Positions 8,624 through 16,760 of a stretch of DNA of 64,000 bases are shown piece after piece. A model generated the notes under the pieces. The model did not search any database. It saw nothing but the letters and a program-made list of their open reading frames with translations, and was not told the DNA's origin. The DNA is from JBCBAP01 sp038532435 (GTDB lineage Bacteria; Pseudomonadota; Alphaproteobacteria; Rhodobacterales; Rhodobacteraceae), in assembly GCA_038532435.1 (NCBI GenBank), contig JBCBAP010000002.1, forward strand, positions 84,248-148,247, in the 5' to 3' direction. A program made the translations under genes and the position numbers. Numbering within the stretch: the first letter of the stretch is position 1; each line of letters starts with the position of its first letter.

Positions 8624-10132
8624 TCAGGCAGTCTTTTGACCGGAGAGGTAGGTATCGAGCGCCGCTGCGGTGCCCTCGTCCCAGATCAGCGTGAGCCAGC
8701 GTGCGAACGTTGCGCTGAAGGTGGGCACGTCCGCGAGGGTTCCGTAGATCGCGGGCTGGTCGAGCCATTTCGCGGGCGCCGTGCGGGCCTTCCGCGCGGC
8801 CTCAACGAGCGTCTCCCATTGCGGGTCGTTTGCCTCGATCCGGCTTCCGTCCTCGCGCTCTGCCGCGCACATACGGGCCCAGAGCGCCTCGACGAGGCTC
8901 AGCCCTTCCACTGATCCTCCGGCATCGAGCGCGTCCCGCAGGATCGGCAGCACGAACCCGGTGTGCCGGGATGAGCCGTCGAAGGCGACCCGTCGGGTCG
9001 TGTCGCGGATCTCCGGATTGGCGAAGCGACGTTCGATGAGCGTGAGGTAGTCCTGCGGGGTCCATTCCGGCACCGCCCCCACATAGGGCAGGATCTCATC
9101 CTCCTGCACCTTGCGGAAGAACGCCGCGATCTGTGGATGGACCATGCATTCGGCGATCGTTGGGACCGACAGAAGCTCGCCCGCGTTGGCGAGCACCTGA
9201 TGGCCCGCGTTGAGCACCCGGATCTTCATCGCCTCGTGGGCATGCACGCTCTTACAGAAGGTTGCGCCGACCAGGTCCCAGTCCGGTCGCCCTGCGCAGA
9301 AATCATCCTCGATGACCCATTGGCGGAAGTTCTCGTGGGTGACCGGCACCGGGTCCTTGATGCCGAACCGCTGCGCGAGCTGGATTTCTCCGGGTCCCGT
9401 GGCGGGCACGATGCAATCGACCATCGAGTTGGGGAAGCTGCATCGCACGTCTATCCAGTCCGCCAGATCCGGGTCTGAGAGGCGGGCGAGCGACACCACG
9501 GTCTGCCGCAGGATCTGCCCGTTGCCTTGCAGATTGTCGCAGCTTTGTCCGGTGAAGGGACCGTGCCCGGCCGCCCTGCGCTGCCGCAATGCTGCGATCA
9601 TCGCGCCGAAGGCGGTGCGCGGGCTGTTGGGATGCGCCGCATCATGGTGGATGTCCGGGTGATCGGTATCGAACCCGCCGGTCGCGGGATCGGTGTAGTA
9701 GCCCCCCTCCGTCACGGTGAGGCTCACGATCCGGATCGCCGGATCCGACATCCGGTCGATCAGCGCACGGTTGTCCTCGGTCACCGGCACGTAGTCGATC
9801 ATGGCTCCGGTCACTTCCGCCGAGCTGCCCCCGGGGTCGAGCTCGATCAGGGTTGTCAGGCAATCCTGGGCGAGCAGATGCGCGCGTATCTGCGCATCGT
9901 AAGGACGTACACCAGCGCCGATGATGGCCCAGTCCTGCGCGTCGCCCCGCTGCAGAAGCCGGTGAAGGTACCAGGCCTGGTGCGCCCGATGGAAGTTTCC
10001 CACACCGATGTGCACGATGCCCGGGGTGAGGGACGTGCGGTCATAGGCTGGCCGCACCACGCCCTCGGACAGATCCGCAAGCGTCCGGTCGCTCAGCGCG
10101 CGCGCGGTGGGGGAAGGGCTCAACTCATCCAT
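8624..10132 (-). CDS. mtlK: Mannitol 2-dehydrogenase
   Basis: This cytoplasmic long-chain polyol dehydrogenase oxidises D-mannitol (and probably D-arabitol) to the ketose with NAD. The 502-residue product shows the Rossmann-type start GIVHIGVGNFHRAHQAWYLH and the catalytic region VTEGGYY...DNLQGNGQILR. It also has CSFPNSMVDCIVPAT and the Lys/Asn/His cluster KIRVLNAGHQ. The ATG at 10132 lies inside the end of smoS (13-bp overlap, ATGGATGAGTTGA), so translation is coupled. It is the last gene of the polyol operon; no mtlZ fructokinase or xylulokinase follows here, unlike the R. sphaeroides locus. Confidence 0.95.
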   Translation of the reverse strand: MDELSPSPTARALSDRTLADLSEGVVRPAYDRTSLTPGIVHIGVGNFHRAHQAWYLHRLLQRGDAQDWAIIGAGVRPYDAQIRAHLLAQDCLTTLIELDPGGSSAEVTGAMIDYVPVTEDNRALIDRMSDPAIRIVSLTVTEGGYYTDPATGGFDTDHPDIHHDAAHPNSPRTAFGAMIAALRQRRAAGHGPFTGQSCDNLQGNGQILRQTVVSLARLSDPDLADWIDVRCSFPNSMVDCIVPATGPGEIQLAQRFGIKDPVPVTHENFRQWVIEDDFCAGRPDWDLVGATFCKSVHAHEAMKIRVLNAGHQVLANAGELLSVPTIAECMVHPQIAAFFRKVQEDEILPYVGAVPEWTPQDYLTLIERRFANPEIRDTTRRVAFDGSSRHTGFVLPILRDALDAGGSVEGLSLVEALWARMCAAEREDGSRIEANDPQWETLVEAARKARTAPAKWLDQPAIYGTLADVPTFSATFARWLTLIWDEGTAAALDTYLSGQKTA

Positions 10133-10893
10133 TGTCCGCCATCGACATTGTAGCATTGGGCAACCACATAGTCCGCCTCGTCGGAGGCGAGAAATACGGC
10201 CATCCCGGTAAGGTCGTCCGCCCGGCCCATCCGGCCGTAGGGCACCGCTGCGCCGACCTCCTGTTTCTTCTGCCCGGGCTCCTTGTTCTCGTAGCGGGCA
10301 AAGAAGGCGTCAACACCGTCCCAGTGCTCGCCATCCACGACCCCCGGGGCGATCGCGTTGACGTTGATGCCGTGCGGGATGAGGTTGAGCGCTGCGGACT
10401 GGGTCAGGCTGATCACCGCCGCCTTGCTGGCGCAGTAGACGGCAACGAGCGGCTCGCCCCGACGCCCCGCCTGGCTCGCCATATTGATGATCTTGCCACC
10501 GCCGCCGCGGGCGATCATGTGACGCGCGACGGCCTGCAGGGTGAAGAGAGTGCCCGCGACGTTGATGTCGAAAACGCGGGCAAAGTCCGCCTTTTCGATC
10601 TCCACGATGGGCGCTGCGGTGAAGATGGCTGCGTTGTTGATCAGGATGTCGATCCGGCCGAAGCGGGCGACGGTTGCATCGACGCCGGCGTCGATGCTGT
10701 CCGTGTCAGTGACGTCCATCTGTACCGCGACTGCGGCGCTGCCGAGCGCCTTCGCCGTCTCTGTGGCCCGGGGTCCGTCAATGTCCGCAATCGCGACCTG
10801 CGCACCCTCCCGGATGTAGGCCTCGGCGAAGGCGCGGCCGATGCCCCGTGCAGCGCCGGTGATCAGCGCCGTCTTGCCGTCGAGCCGTCTCAT
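10120..10893 (-). CDS. smoS: Sorbitol (L-iditol) 2-dehydrogenase, SDR family
   Basis: This 257-residue short-chain dehydrogenase closely resembles R. sphaeroides SmoS, which converts D-glucitol to D-fructose, and galactitol to D-tagatose, with NAD. It has the cofactor motif TGAARGIG (residues 12-19), the NNAA motif, the catalytic Ser in MASQAGRRGE and Tyr/Lys in YCASKAAV. The family-specific stretch NAIAPGVVDGEHWDGVDAFFA is also present. It overlaps smoK by 4 bp (ATGA) and mtlK by 13 bp, so all three are translated together. Confidence 0.96.
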   Translation of the reverse strand: MRRLDGKTALITGAARGIGRAFAEAYIREGAQVAIADIDGPRATETAKALGSAAVAVQMDVTDTDSIDAGVDATVARFGRIDILINNAAIFTAAPIVEIEKADFARVFDINVAGTLFTLQAVARHMIARGGGGKIINMASQAGRRGEPLVAVYCASKAAVISLTQSAALNLIPHGINVNAIAPGVVDGEHWDGVDAFFARYENKEPGQKKQEVGAAVPYGRMGRADDLTGMAVFLASDEADYVVAQCYNVDGGQWMS

Positions 10894-11894
10894 GGCAGCC
10901 GGTTGCCCTCCCCGTCGAAGCGGTGGATCACGTCAGCGCGGGGGGTCAGGTGGACCCGGTCCCCGTGGCCGAAGCCGACCTCTCCGTCGGCACGCACCGT
11001 GATGGTGTCGGCCAGGCCCGTCTCGTGGATGTGGAAGAACGTGTCAGAACCCAGATGCTCCGAAACGCCGACGACCCCGGACCATTCGCCGCCGCTGTCC
11101 GACACGGTGATGTGCTCGGGGCGCACTCCGATGGTTGCTGCACCATGCTTCGCTGCCTCAGCCCCGCCGATCAGGTTCATGGTCGGGGAGCCGATGAAAC
11201 CGGCGACGAAGAGGTTGCGCGGCGTGCGGTAGAGTTCGAGGGGAGAGCCGACCTGTTCGATATGCCCCGCGCGCAGCACGACGATCTTGTCCGCCATGGT
11301 CATGGCCTCGACCTGATCGTGGGTGACGTAGATCATCGTCGTGCTGAGCCGCTTGTGCAGTTCGGAGATCTCAAGCCGCATCCCCACGCGAAGGGCAGCG
11401 TCGAGGTTCGACAGCGGCTCGTCAAACAGGAACGCCGCAGGTTCCCGAACGATCGCGCGCCCGATGGCGACGCGCTGCCGCTGCCCGCCGGAGAGCTGCC
11501 CGGGTCTGCGATCCAGATAGTCGGTGAGGTTCAGCACCGCCGCGGCCTGTTCCACCCGCCGGTCCTGCTCTGCCTTGTCGAGCTTGGCCATGCGCAGCGG
11601 GAACGCGATGTTCTTGCGCACGGTCATGTGCGGGTAGAGCGCGTAAGATTGGAACACCATCGCGAGGCCGCGGCGCGCTGGCGGCACTTCCGTCGCGGGC
11701 GTGCCGTCGATCTCGATATCGCCGCCGCTCACATCCTCCAGTCCCGCGATGAGGCGGAGCAGGGTGGACTTGCCGCAGCCCGATGGTCCGACAAAGACGG
11801 TGAACTCCCCGTCATCGATGGTGAGGTCCAGGGGCGGGATCACCTCGACCTCGCCGAACCGCTTGGAAACCTTGCTGAGTACGATACGTCCCAT
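10890..11894 (-). CDS. smoK: Polyol ABC transporter ATPase
   Basis: This is the ATP-binding subunit of the sorbitol/mannitol importer. The 334-residue product has Walker A GPSGCGKST (about residues 37-45), a Q-loop (MVFQSYALYPHMTV), the signature LSGGQRQR, Walker B AFLFDEPLSNLD and the switch HDQVEAM. A C-terminal TOBE/regulatory domain (GVRPEHITV...) marks the MalK/UgpC subfamily. The start is preceded by AAGGAAAAACC. It follows smoG by nine bases and overlaps smoS by four. Confidence 0.97.
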   Translation of the reverse strand: MGRIVLSKVSKRFGEVEVIPPLDLTIDDGEFTVFVGPSGCGKSTLLRLIAGLEDVSGGDIEIDGTPATEVPPARRGLAMVFQSYALYPHMTVRKNIAFPLRMAKLDKAEQDRRVEQAAAVLNLTDYLDRRPGQLSGGQRQRVAIGRAIVREPAAFLFDEPLSNLDAALRVGMRLEISELHKRLSTTMIYVTHDQVEAMTMADKIVVLRAGHIEQVGSPLELYRTPRNLFVAGFIGSPTMNLIGGAEAAKHGAATIGVRPEHITVSDSGGEWSGVVGVSEHLGSDTFFHIHETGLADTITVRADGEVGFGHGDRVHLTPRADVIHRFDGEGNRLP

Positions 11895-11903
11895 GGTTTT
11901 TCC

Positions 11904-12734
11904 TTATTTCACCGCGCCGAAGGTCAGTCCGCGGACAAGCTGTTTCTGGCTGAACCAGCCGAGGATGAGAATTGGCGCAATGGCCATGGTGGAGGCTGCG
12001 CTGAGCTTTGCGTAGAACAGACCCTCCGGGCTCGAGTAGCTCGCGATAAAGGCGGTGAGCGGCCCGGCCTGCGCCGCCGTGAGGTTCAGCGTCCAGAACG
12101 CCTCGTTCCACGCGAGAATGATGTTGAGAAGCACGGTCGAGGCGATGCCGGGGATCGCCATGGGCGTGAGCACGTAGAGGATCTCCTCCTTCAGCGTTGC
12201 CCCGTCCATCCGCGCGGCCTCAAGGATCTCTCCGGGGATTTCCTTGAAGTATGTGTAGAGCATCCAGATGATGATCGGCAGGTTGATCAGCATGAGGATG
12301 ATGACGAGCCCGAGCCGCGTGTCCAGCAAACCGAGTTCAATGAAGATGAGGTAGATCGGGTAGAGCACGCCGACCGCGGGCAACATCTTCGTCGAGAGCA
12401 TCCAGAGGAGGATGTCCTTGGTCCGCTTCGAGGGGACGAAGGCCATGGACCATGCGGCGGGTACCGCGATCAGGATCCCCAGGAACGTGGAGCCTCCAGC
12501 AATGATCACCGAATTCCACAGGAACCGCATGTAGTTCGACCGTTCCTGCACCACCGCGTAGTTTTCCAGCGTCCAGTCGAAGAACAGGAACAGCGGGGGA
12601 TCGTTAATCGCCTGAGCCTCGGTCTTGAAGCTCGTCAGGATGGTCCACAGGATCGGGAAGAAGATGAGAAGTCCGATCACCCAGGCCAGAGCGGTGTTGA
12701 ATGCCTTGCGTTGTGCGGTGACTGCGCGTGCCAT
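11904..12734 (-). CDS. smoG: Polyol ABC transporter permease
   Basis: This 276-residue inner-membrane permease of the MalG type has six predicted helices. The ATPase-docking EAA motif reads EAARMDGATLKEEILYVLTPMAIPG near residues 175-200. Its partners are SmoF and SmoK. It lies ten bases after smoF and nine before smoK, inside the operon. Confidence 0.96.
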   Translation of the reverse strand: MARAVTAQRKAFNTALAWVIGLLIFFPILWTILTSFKTEAQAINDPPLFLFFDWTLENYAVVQERSNYMRFLWNSVIIAGGSTFLGILIAVPAAWSMAFVPSKRTKDILLWMLSTKMLPAVGVLYPIYLIFIELGLLDTRLGLVIILMLINLPIIIWMLYTYFKEIPGEILEAARMDGATLKEEILYVLTPMAIPGIASTVLLNIILAWNEAFWTLNLTAAQAGPLTAFIASYSSPEGLFYAKLSAASTMAIAPILILGWFSQKQLVRGLTFGAVK

Positions 12735-12744
12735 CGTGCCCTCC

Positions 12745-13611
12745 CTACGTGTCCAGGTTCTTGCCGACGATGCGCATCAGGAAGAGCGCAACGATGTTGG
12801 CGAGGATGATTGCATAGACCCCGCCCGCCGACCCAAGCCCGACATTCTGGCTCTCCAGCACCCGCTGGAAGATCAGGTAGGTCAAGGTGCGCGTTCCGAA
12901 GGATCCCTGGGTGGTGACGAAGATCTCGGCGAAGATCGAGAGCAAGAAGATCGTCTGGATCAGGATCACCACCGTGATCGCGCGGGACAGGTGCGGCAGG
13001 ATGATGAAGAAAAAGCGTGAAAGCGGTGGTGCCCCGTCCATCTCCGCAGCCTCCAACTGCTCGCTGTCGAGCGACTGGATCGCGGTCAAAAGGATCAGTG
13101 TCGCGAAGGGCAGCCACTGCCAGCTTACGATCAGGATGATCGATTCAAGCGAGGCCTGGCTGAGCCAGGACACCGGCTCGGCCCCGAAAAACTCCCACAG
13201 ATGGGCAAAAAGGCCGTTCACCGGATCCATGAACATGTTCTTCCACACCAGCGCGGAAACCGTCGGCATGACGAAAAAGGGGGCGATCACAAGGATCCGC
13301 ACGATCCCCTGCCCCCACATCGGCTGATCGAGCAAAAGCGCGAGCAGCACGCCCAGAACAATGGTGATCACGAGCACCCCGCCCACGATCATCAGTGTTG
13401 CGTAGACGCTGGGCCAGAACGAACTGGAGGTGACAAATCTTGCGTAGTTCTCGAACCCTACCCATCCGAGGTCTCCACCCCTCAGGGGCAGGTATCTCTT
13501 GAATGAAAAGTAGAGCGTCATCGTCAGGGGAACGAGCATCCAGCCCAAGAGCAGCACCACGGCGGGCGCCATCATCAGGCGGGCGGCTGATCTGGAATGC
13601 TGGGTCGACAT
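12745..13611 (-). CDS. smoF: Polyol ABC transporter permease
   Basis: This 288-residue inner-membrane permease of the MalF type has six hydrophobic helices. Its EAA loop reads EAAEMDGAPPLSRFFFIILPHLS. The ATG at 13611 (MSTQHSRSAA) was chosen because GGAGGAGATGTCGG precedes it; the longer frame has no such site. It is separated from smoE by 112 bp that hold a strong hairpin, so its expression is probably lower than that of the binding protein. Confidence 0.95.
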   Translation of the reverse strand: MSTQHSRSAARLMMAPAVVLLLGWMLVPLTMTLYFSFKRYLPLRGGDLGWVGFENYARFVTSSSFWPSVYATLMIVGGVLVITIVLGVLLALLLDQPMWGQGIVRILVIAPFFVMPTVSALVWKNMFMDPVNGLFAHLWEFFGAEPVSWLSQASLESIILIVSWQWLPFATLILLTAIQSLDSEQLEAAEMDGAPPLSRFFFIILPHLSRAITVVILIQTIFLLSIFAEIFVTTQGSFGTRTLTYLIFQRVLESQNVGLGSAGGVYAIILANIVALFLMRIVGKNLDT

Positions 13612-13683
13612 CCGACATCTCCTCCGTTGACGGCACAGCATGCCGCCCTGGACGATAGTGAGGGGAACTGGGGTGGGATGAAA

Positions 13684-13705
13684 GGGCGGCGCCAGAGCGC
13701 CGCCC
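13684..13705 (-). terminator. Intercistronic hairpin between smoE and smoF
   Basis: GGGCGGCGC (13684-13692) and GCGCCGCCC (13697-13705) form a perfect 9-bp stem with a 4-base loop, 19 bases after the smoE stop. On the transcribed strand it is followed by TTTCATCC. It looks like a partial terminator or 3' mRNA-stability element that keeps the binding protein in excess over the permeases. Confidence 0.65.
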
Positions 13706-13723
13706 CCGATCCCTGGGAGGCGG

Positions 13724-15025
13724 TCAGTAGCCGGCCGCTTCCATCTCTTCGGCGGTCAGCGCCTGCGCCTTTGCCAGCGCTTCGTCGGCGGTCTGCTGAC
13801 CTGCCAGGGCCGCGGAGAACTCCTGACCGACCTGCGTCGCGATGCCCGCAAACTCGGGGATCGCCACGAACTGGACACCCACATAGGGCACCGGATCGAC
13901 GGTCGGGTTGAGCGGATCAGCCGCGTTGATGCTGTCGAGCGTCATCTTCGCGAACGGAACCTCTGCGTAGTTGGGGTTCTCGTAGAGCGAGGTCCGGCTG
14001 CCCGGGGGCACGTTGGCCCAGCCCTCGTTTTCAGCCACCAGCTCCAGGTACTCCTTGGAGGTCGCCCACTGGATGAACTCCTTCGCGGCGCCTTCCTGCG
14101 CCGTACCCGCCGGGATCGCCAGCGCCCACGCCCAGAGCCAGTTGCCCCGCTTGCCCAGACCCGTGTCCGGCGCGAGCGCGAAGCTCACTTTGTCGGCCAC
14201 GGTCGAATCGTCGGGGTTGGTCACGAAGGACGCAGCCACGGTCGCGTCGATCCACATGCCGCACTTGCCCTGCTGGAACAGCGACAGGTTCTCGTTGAAC
14301 CCGTTGTTCGACGCACCCGGAGGGCCCGCATCGTTCATCAGGTCGAGGTAGAAGGTCAGCGTCTCCTTCCACTGCGGGCTGTCGAACTGCGGCGTCCAGT
14401 TCTCGTCGAACCAGCGTGCGCCAAAGGCGTTGGAGGTCGCGGTGAGGAACGCCATGTTCTCACCCCAGCCAGCCTTGCCGCGCAGGCAGATGCCGTAGAT
14501 CTCGTTGTCCCTGTCCGTCATCGCCCGTGCGGCGTTTGCGACAAACTCCCAGGTCGGCGCATCCGGCATGTCCAGACCGGCGGCCGCCATCAGGTCGGTC
14601 CGGTACATGATCATGGAGGATTCGCCATAGAAGGGCGCGGCATAGAGCGTGCCCTCGTGGGAAAGACCGCCGCGCATCGCCGGCAGGATGTCATCCACGT
14701 CGTAGGAGGCAGGAAGGTCGTCGAGTGCGACGAGCCAGCCGTTCTTCGCCCAGATCGGCGTTTCGTACATGCCGATCGTCATGATGTCGAACTGACCACC
14801 CTTGGTGGTGATGTCCGTCGTGACCCGCTGACGGAGAACGTTCTCCTCAAGGGTCACCCACTCCACGGTGTGCCCGGTCTTCGCCGTGAAATCGTCGGTC
14901 AGACCCTGCATCCGGATCATGTCCCCGTTGTTCACGGTCGCGATGGTGATGGTTTCCGCATATGCGCCGCTCGCTGTTACCAACGACAGCGCAGTCGCCG
15001 CACGAAGTGCGTTCCTCAGGTACAT
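13724..15025 (-). CDS. smoE: Polyol ABC transporter periplasmic binding protein
   Basis: This 433-residue solute-binding protein of the sugar type has a Sec signal peptide (MYLRNALRAATALSLVTASGAYA, cleavage near ASGAYA-E). It is followed by ITIATVNNGDMIRMQGLTDDF and a cluster-D extracellular solute-binding fold. By synteny with the R. sphaeroides smo operon it binds D-glucitol or D-mannitol in the periplasm and delivers it to SmoFG. The ribosome site GGGAGGAGTCGG precedes the ATG. It is the first gene of the transport operon and has a LacI-type palindrome upstream. Confidence 0.95.
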   Translation of the reverse strand: MYLRNALRAATALSLVTASGAYAETITIATVNNGDMIRMQGLTDDFTAKTGHTVEWVTLEENVLRQRVTTDITTKGGQFDIMTIGMYETPIWAKNGWLVALDDLPASYDVDDILPAMRGGLSHEGTLYAAPFYGESSMIMYRTDLMAAAGLDMPDAPTWEFVANAARAMTDRDNEIYGICLRGKAGWGENMAFLTATSNAFGARWFDENWTPQFDSPQWKETLTFYLDLMNDAGPPGASNNGFNENLSLFQQGKCGMWIDATVAASFVTNPDDSTVADKVSFALAPDTGLGKRGNWLWAWALAIPAGTAQEGAAKEFIQWATSKEYLELVAENEGWANVPPGSRTSLYENPNYAEVPFAKMTLDSINAADPLNPTVDPVPYVGVQFVAIPEFAGIATQVGQEFSAALAGQQTADEALAKAQALTAEEMEAAGY

Positions 15026-15063
15026 CCGACTCCTCCCTGTTTCTTTTTGGATGTTGTCCGCAA

Positions 15064-15093
15064 ACGGTACGGGAGGAGATTGCGCGCCGTCAA
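15064..15093 (-). promoter_or_regulatory. Candidate smoE promoter
   Basis: Reading leftwards, TTGACG (15088-15093) and TACCGT (15064-15069) are separated by 18 bases. They lie about 40 bp upstream of the smoE ATG and just downstream of the palindrome at 15101-15114. This is a match by eye only. Confidence 0.45.
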
Positions 15094-15100
15094 TTAATTT

Positions 15101-15114
15101 TTTACGCGCGTAAA
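15101..15114. promoter_or_regulatory. LacI-family operator palindrome TTTACGCGCGTAAA
   Basis: This is a 14-bp perfect palindrome with the central CG step typical of LacI-family operators. It lies between smoE and the LacI-type regulator gene, seven bases upstream of the candidate smoE -35 box. The likely ligand is the product of the adjacent regulator gene. A site upstream of -35 would fit activation, or repression by looping. Confidence 0.65.
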
Positions 15115-15140
15115 GAAAAAACGTTCTTGATCGAGATTAT

Positions 15141-16172
15141 TCAGGCAGATCCACGCATGATCAGCTTGCCGTCAAAGAGCGCGCTTTCGCGCACAGACGG
15201 CCGCTGCCCCGATTCTATAATGGACAAAAGCGCCTCGGCGCTTTTCTCGGCAATCGAGGTGTAGTCCTGGGATACGGTGGTGAGGGTAGGGCAGGTGTAG
15301 CGGGAAAACGGGTGGTCATCATGGCCTGCGACCCGCAACGCACAGCCGCTGCCAAGCCCCACGCGCAGGCCGAGTTCGTAGGCTGCAGACAGGAACCCGA
15401 TGGCAAGCCGGTCGTTGCTGCACAGGACGGTATCTGTTGGCAGGTTTCGCTGCTCTATGAAACGGGCTCCTTCACGGTGGCCGATCTCCTCAAAATCCCA
15501 CCCGTCCCCCTCTGCCTGGATGAGATGCGGCGTGTGGCCTCGCGCGTCCATCGCTGCGAGGTAGGCCGCCCGCCGTTTGTTCGCGTTCGGGTTGGTCGGT
15601 GACTTCATCTCGAAGAATGCCGGAGGCTCACCGGTCCGACACAGGTAATCCACGATCAGACCGACGCTCTGGCGGTTATCCAGACCGACGAATGCCTCGC
15701 CTAACTCACTGATATTGCTGTCGAAAAGGACTGTCGGAACGTCTTTGCAGAACGCTTCGATGCGGCCGCTTTCCGACGCCCGGCCGAGCGGTGCCAGCAG
15801 GACACCCGCCGGTTTTATCGAGCGCAGGCTCTCCAGGTTGTCGAGCTCCTGCGAGGGATCCCCGTGGGAGCTCAGAAGGATCGGGCGAAATCCTGCGGCA
15901 ATGATCAGGTTTTCGATGTTGCGTGCGATCTCCGCAAAGAACGGATCCGCAAGGTAGGGCACGACGATGCCGATATTCTTCGTCAACCGGCGGTTCTGGT
16001 TCATCGCATAGACGTTGGGTCGGTAGTCATACCGCTCCAGCGCCGCCTCGATCCGCTGACGGGTCGACTGCCGGACGCTTTGCGGATCGTGGAAATACTT
16101 CGAGACCGTGGGCCGGGAGATCCCGCTGACCGCAGCGAACTCCTCCATGTTTCTGATCTTCGGTTCGTTCAT
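15141..16172 (-). CDS. LacI-family regulator of the polyol operon
   Basis: This 343-residue LacI/PurR-type regulator has an N-terminal HTH (MEEFAAVSGISRPTVSKYFHDPQSVRQSTRQRIEAAL). The hinge helix leads into a periplasmic-binding-protein-like domain (NIGIVVPYLADPFFAEIARNIE) that should sense a sugar or polyol. The start MNEPKIRNMEEFA was chosen because GAGGCGAGAGACG lies before it. The longer frame adds an Arg-rich tail unlike the family. It is upstream of smoE on the same strand with 115 bp between, which matches a local regulator of smoEFGK-smoS-mtlK. Confidence 0.9.
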   Translation of the reverse strand: MNEPKIRNMEEFAAVSGISRPTVSKYFHDPQSVRQSTRQRIEAALERYDYRPNVYAMNQNRRLTKNIGIVVPYLADPFFAEIARNIENLIIAAGFRPILLSSHGDPSQELDNLESLRSIKPAGVLLAPLGRASESGRIEAFCKDVPTVLFDSNISELGEAFVGLDNRQSVGLIVDYLCRTGEPPAFFEMKSPTNPNANKRRAAYLAAMDARGHTPHLIQAEGDGWDFEEIGHREGARFIEQRNLPTDTVLCSNDRLAIGFLSAAYELGLRVGLGSGCALRVAGHDDHPFSRYTCPTLTTVSQDYTSIAEKSAEALLSIIESGQRPSVRESALFDGKLIMRGSA

Positions 16173-16238
16173 CGTCTCTCGCCTCGGGCGCAGGGTCAGC
16201 CGCCGATCGCGCCCGCGTGCCATACTGTCCAATCTGCC

Positions 16239-16253
16239 TGACCATAATGGTCA
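16239..16253. promoter_or_regulatory. Inverted repeat TGACCAT-A-ATGGTCA
   Basis: Perfect 7-bp arms around one base lie 66 bp upstream of the LacI-type gene start. It differs from TTTACGCGCGTAAA, so it is either a second, unrelated site (autoregulation or a global regulator) or a different half-site arrangement. Confidence 0.5.
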
Positions 16254-16347
16254 TACTTATTTGACGGGCGCAAACTTTGTGGTGTGAGATCAGTTTTGAT
16301 TTGCGTCCAACCCCCGCAGTCTGCGTCGAATCACAGGGCAGTCGGTG

Positions 16348-16365
16348 GGAATCTGATCAGATTCC
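16348..16365. repeat. 18-bp perfect palindrome GGAATCTGATCAGATTCC
   Basis: All nine base pairs are symmetric around TGATCA with no spacer. It lies 176 bp upstream of the LacI-type gene start and is unlike the two smo-region palindromes. The form suits a dimeric repressor operator. Confidence 0.6.
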
Positions 16366-16405
16366 AGTCTGTTGGCCGGCTGATATTGAGACTTTGATGC
16401 GTGTG

Positions 16406-16445
16406 TGTGCAAATCGCGAGTGCAGAGGTCAAAATCTGTGCAAAT
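16406..16445. repeat. Direct repeat TGTGCAAAT, 31 bp apart
   Basis: Identical 9-mers start at 16406 and 16437. The 31-bp spacing is close to three helical turns, which would put both on one DNA face. It could be a paired regulator site; chance is not excluded. Confidence 0.35.
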
Positions 16446-16636
16446 GGCTCCGTGGTATTTGTCCATTTGGTCAAGATGTTTGGTGTCCCCCTGAAATTCA
16501 TGGTTCCGTTGGGTCAGTGAGTGCGTTCAGCGAGTTGCGTTGAGACCCGGCGGCGCAAGCAGACTGGCAAAGCCGGGGAGGCAGGAGCGGAGGTTCGCGA
16601 GGCGGAGTGCCCGTAGTTTGGGGGGCGGTCGCACGG

Positions 16637-16752
16637 GGCGAACAGCCCATACCGGTGGGGGTTGCCGGAGTTGGGGCCGCGGGGCCGGTCGGGCTGGAGC
16701 GTCTGGGGTATGTGCGGACCTCGGGCTGTTCGCCGACCAGCCGCGCGGCCCC
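16637..16752. repeat. GC-rich compound inverted repeat upstream of the ilvN 3' end
   Basis: GGCGAACAGCCC (16637-16648) is repeated inverted at 16723-16734. A 20-base arm at 16673-16692 matches the inverted copy at 16733-16752 at 18 of 20 positions. The two right arms are adjacent, so alternative foldings compete. The block ends at a poly-T/A stretch beside the ilvN stop. It may be an intergenic repeat element or a structured 3' end of the ilv transcript. Confidence 0.5.
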
Positions 16753-16760
16753 ACATTTTT

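Larger units (their letters stand above)
16254..16760. other. 507-bp gene-free stretch with several repeats
   Basis: No reading frame here resembles a known protein. The right-hand half is very GC-rich and the left-hand half is AT-richer than its surroundings. It contains an 18-bp perfect palindrome, a 9-bp direct repeat and a GC-rich inverted-repeat block, each listed separately. It lies between the 5' end of the LacI-type gene and the 3' end of ilvN, so it should hold the regulator's promoter and the ilvN transcript end. Confidence 0.6.

Noticed and set aside
10923..12809. A 628-codon open frame opposite smoK and smoG
   Set aside because: It is an antisense shadow of two clear transporter genes; composition is typical of reversed GC-rich codons.
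16277..16543. 88-codon frame in the ilvN-regulator gap
   Set aside because: TTG start, no ribosome site, Cys/Trp-rich composition unlike neighbours and overlap with the palindrome region.
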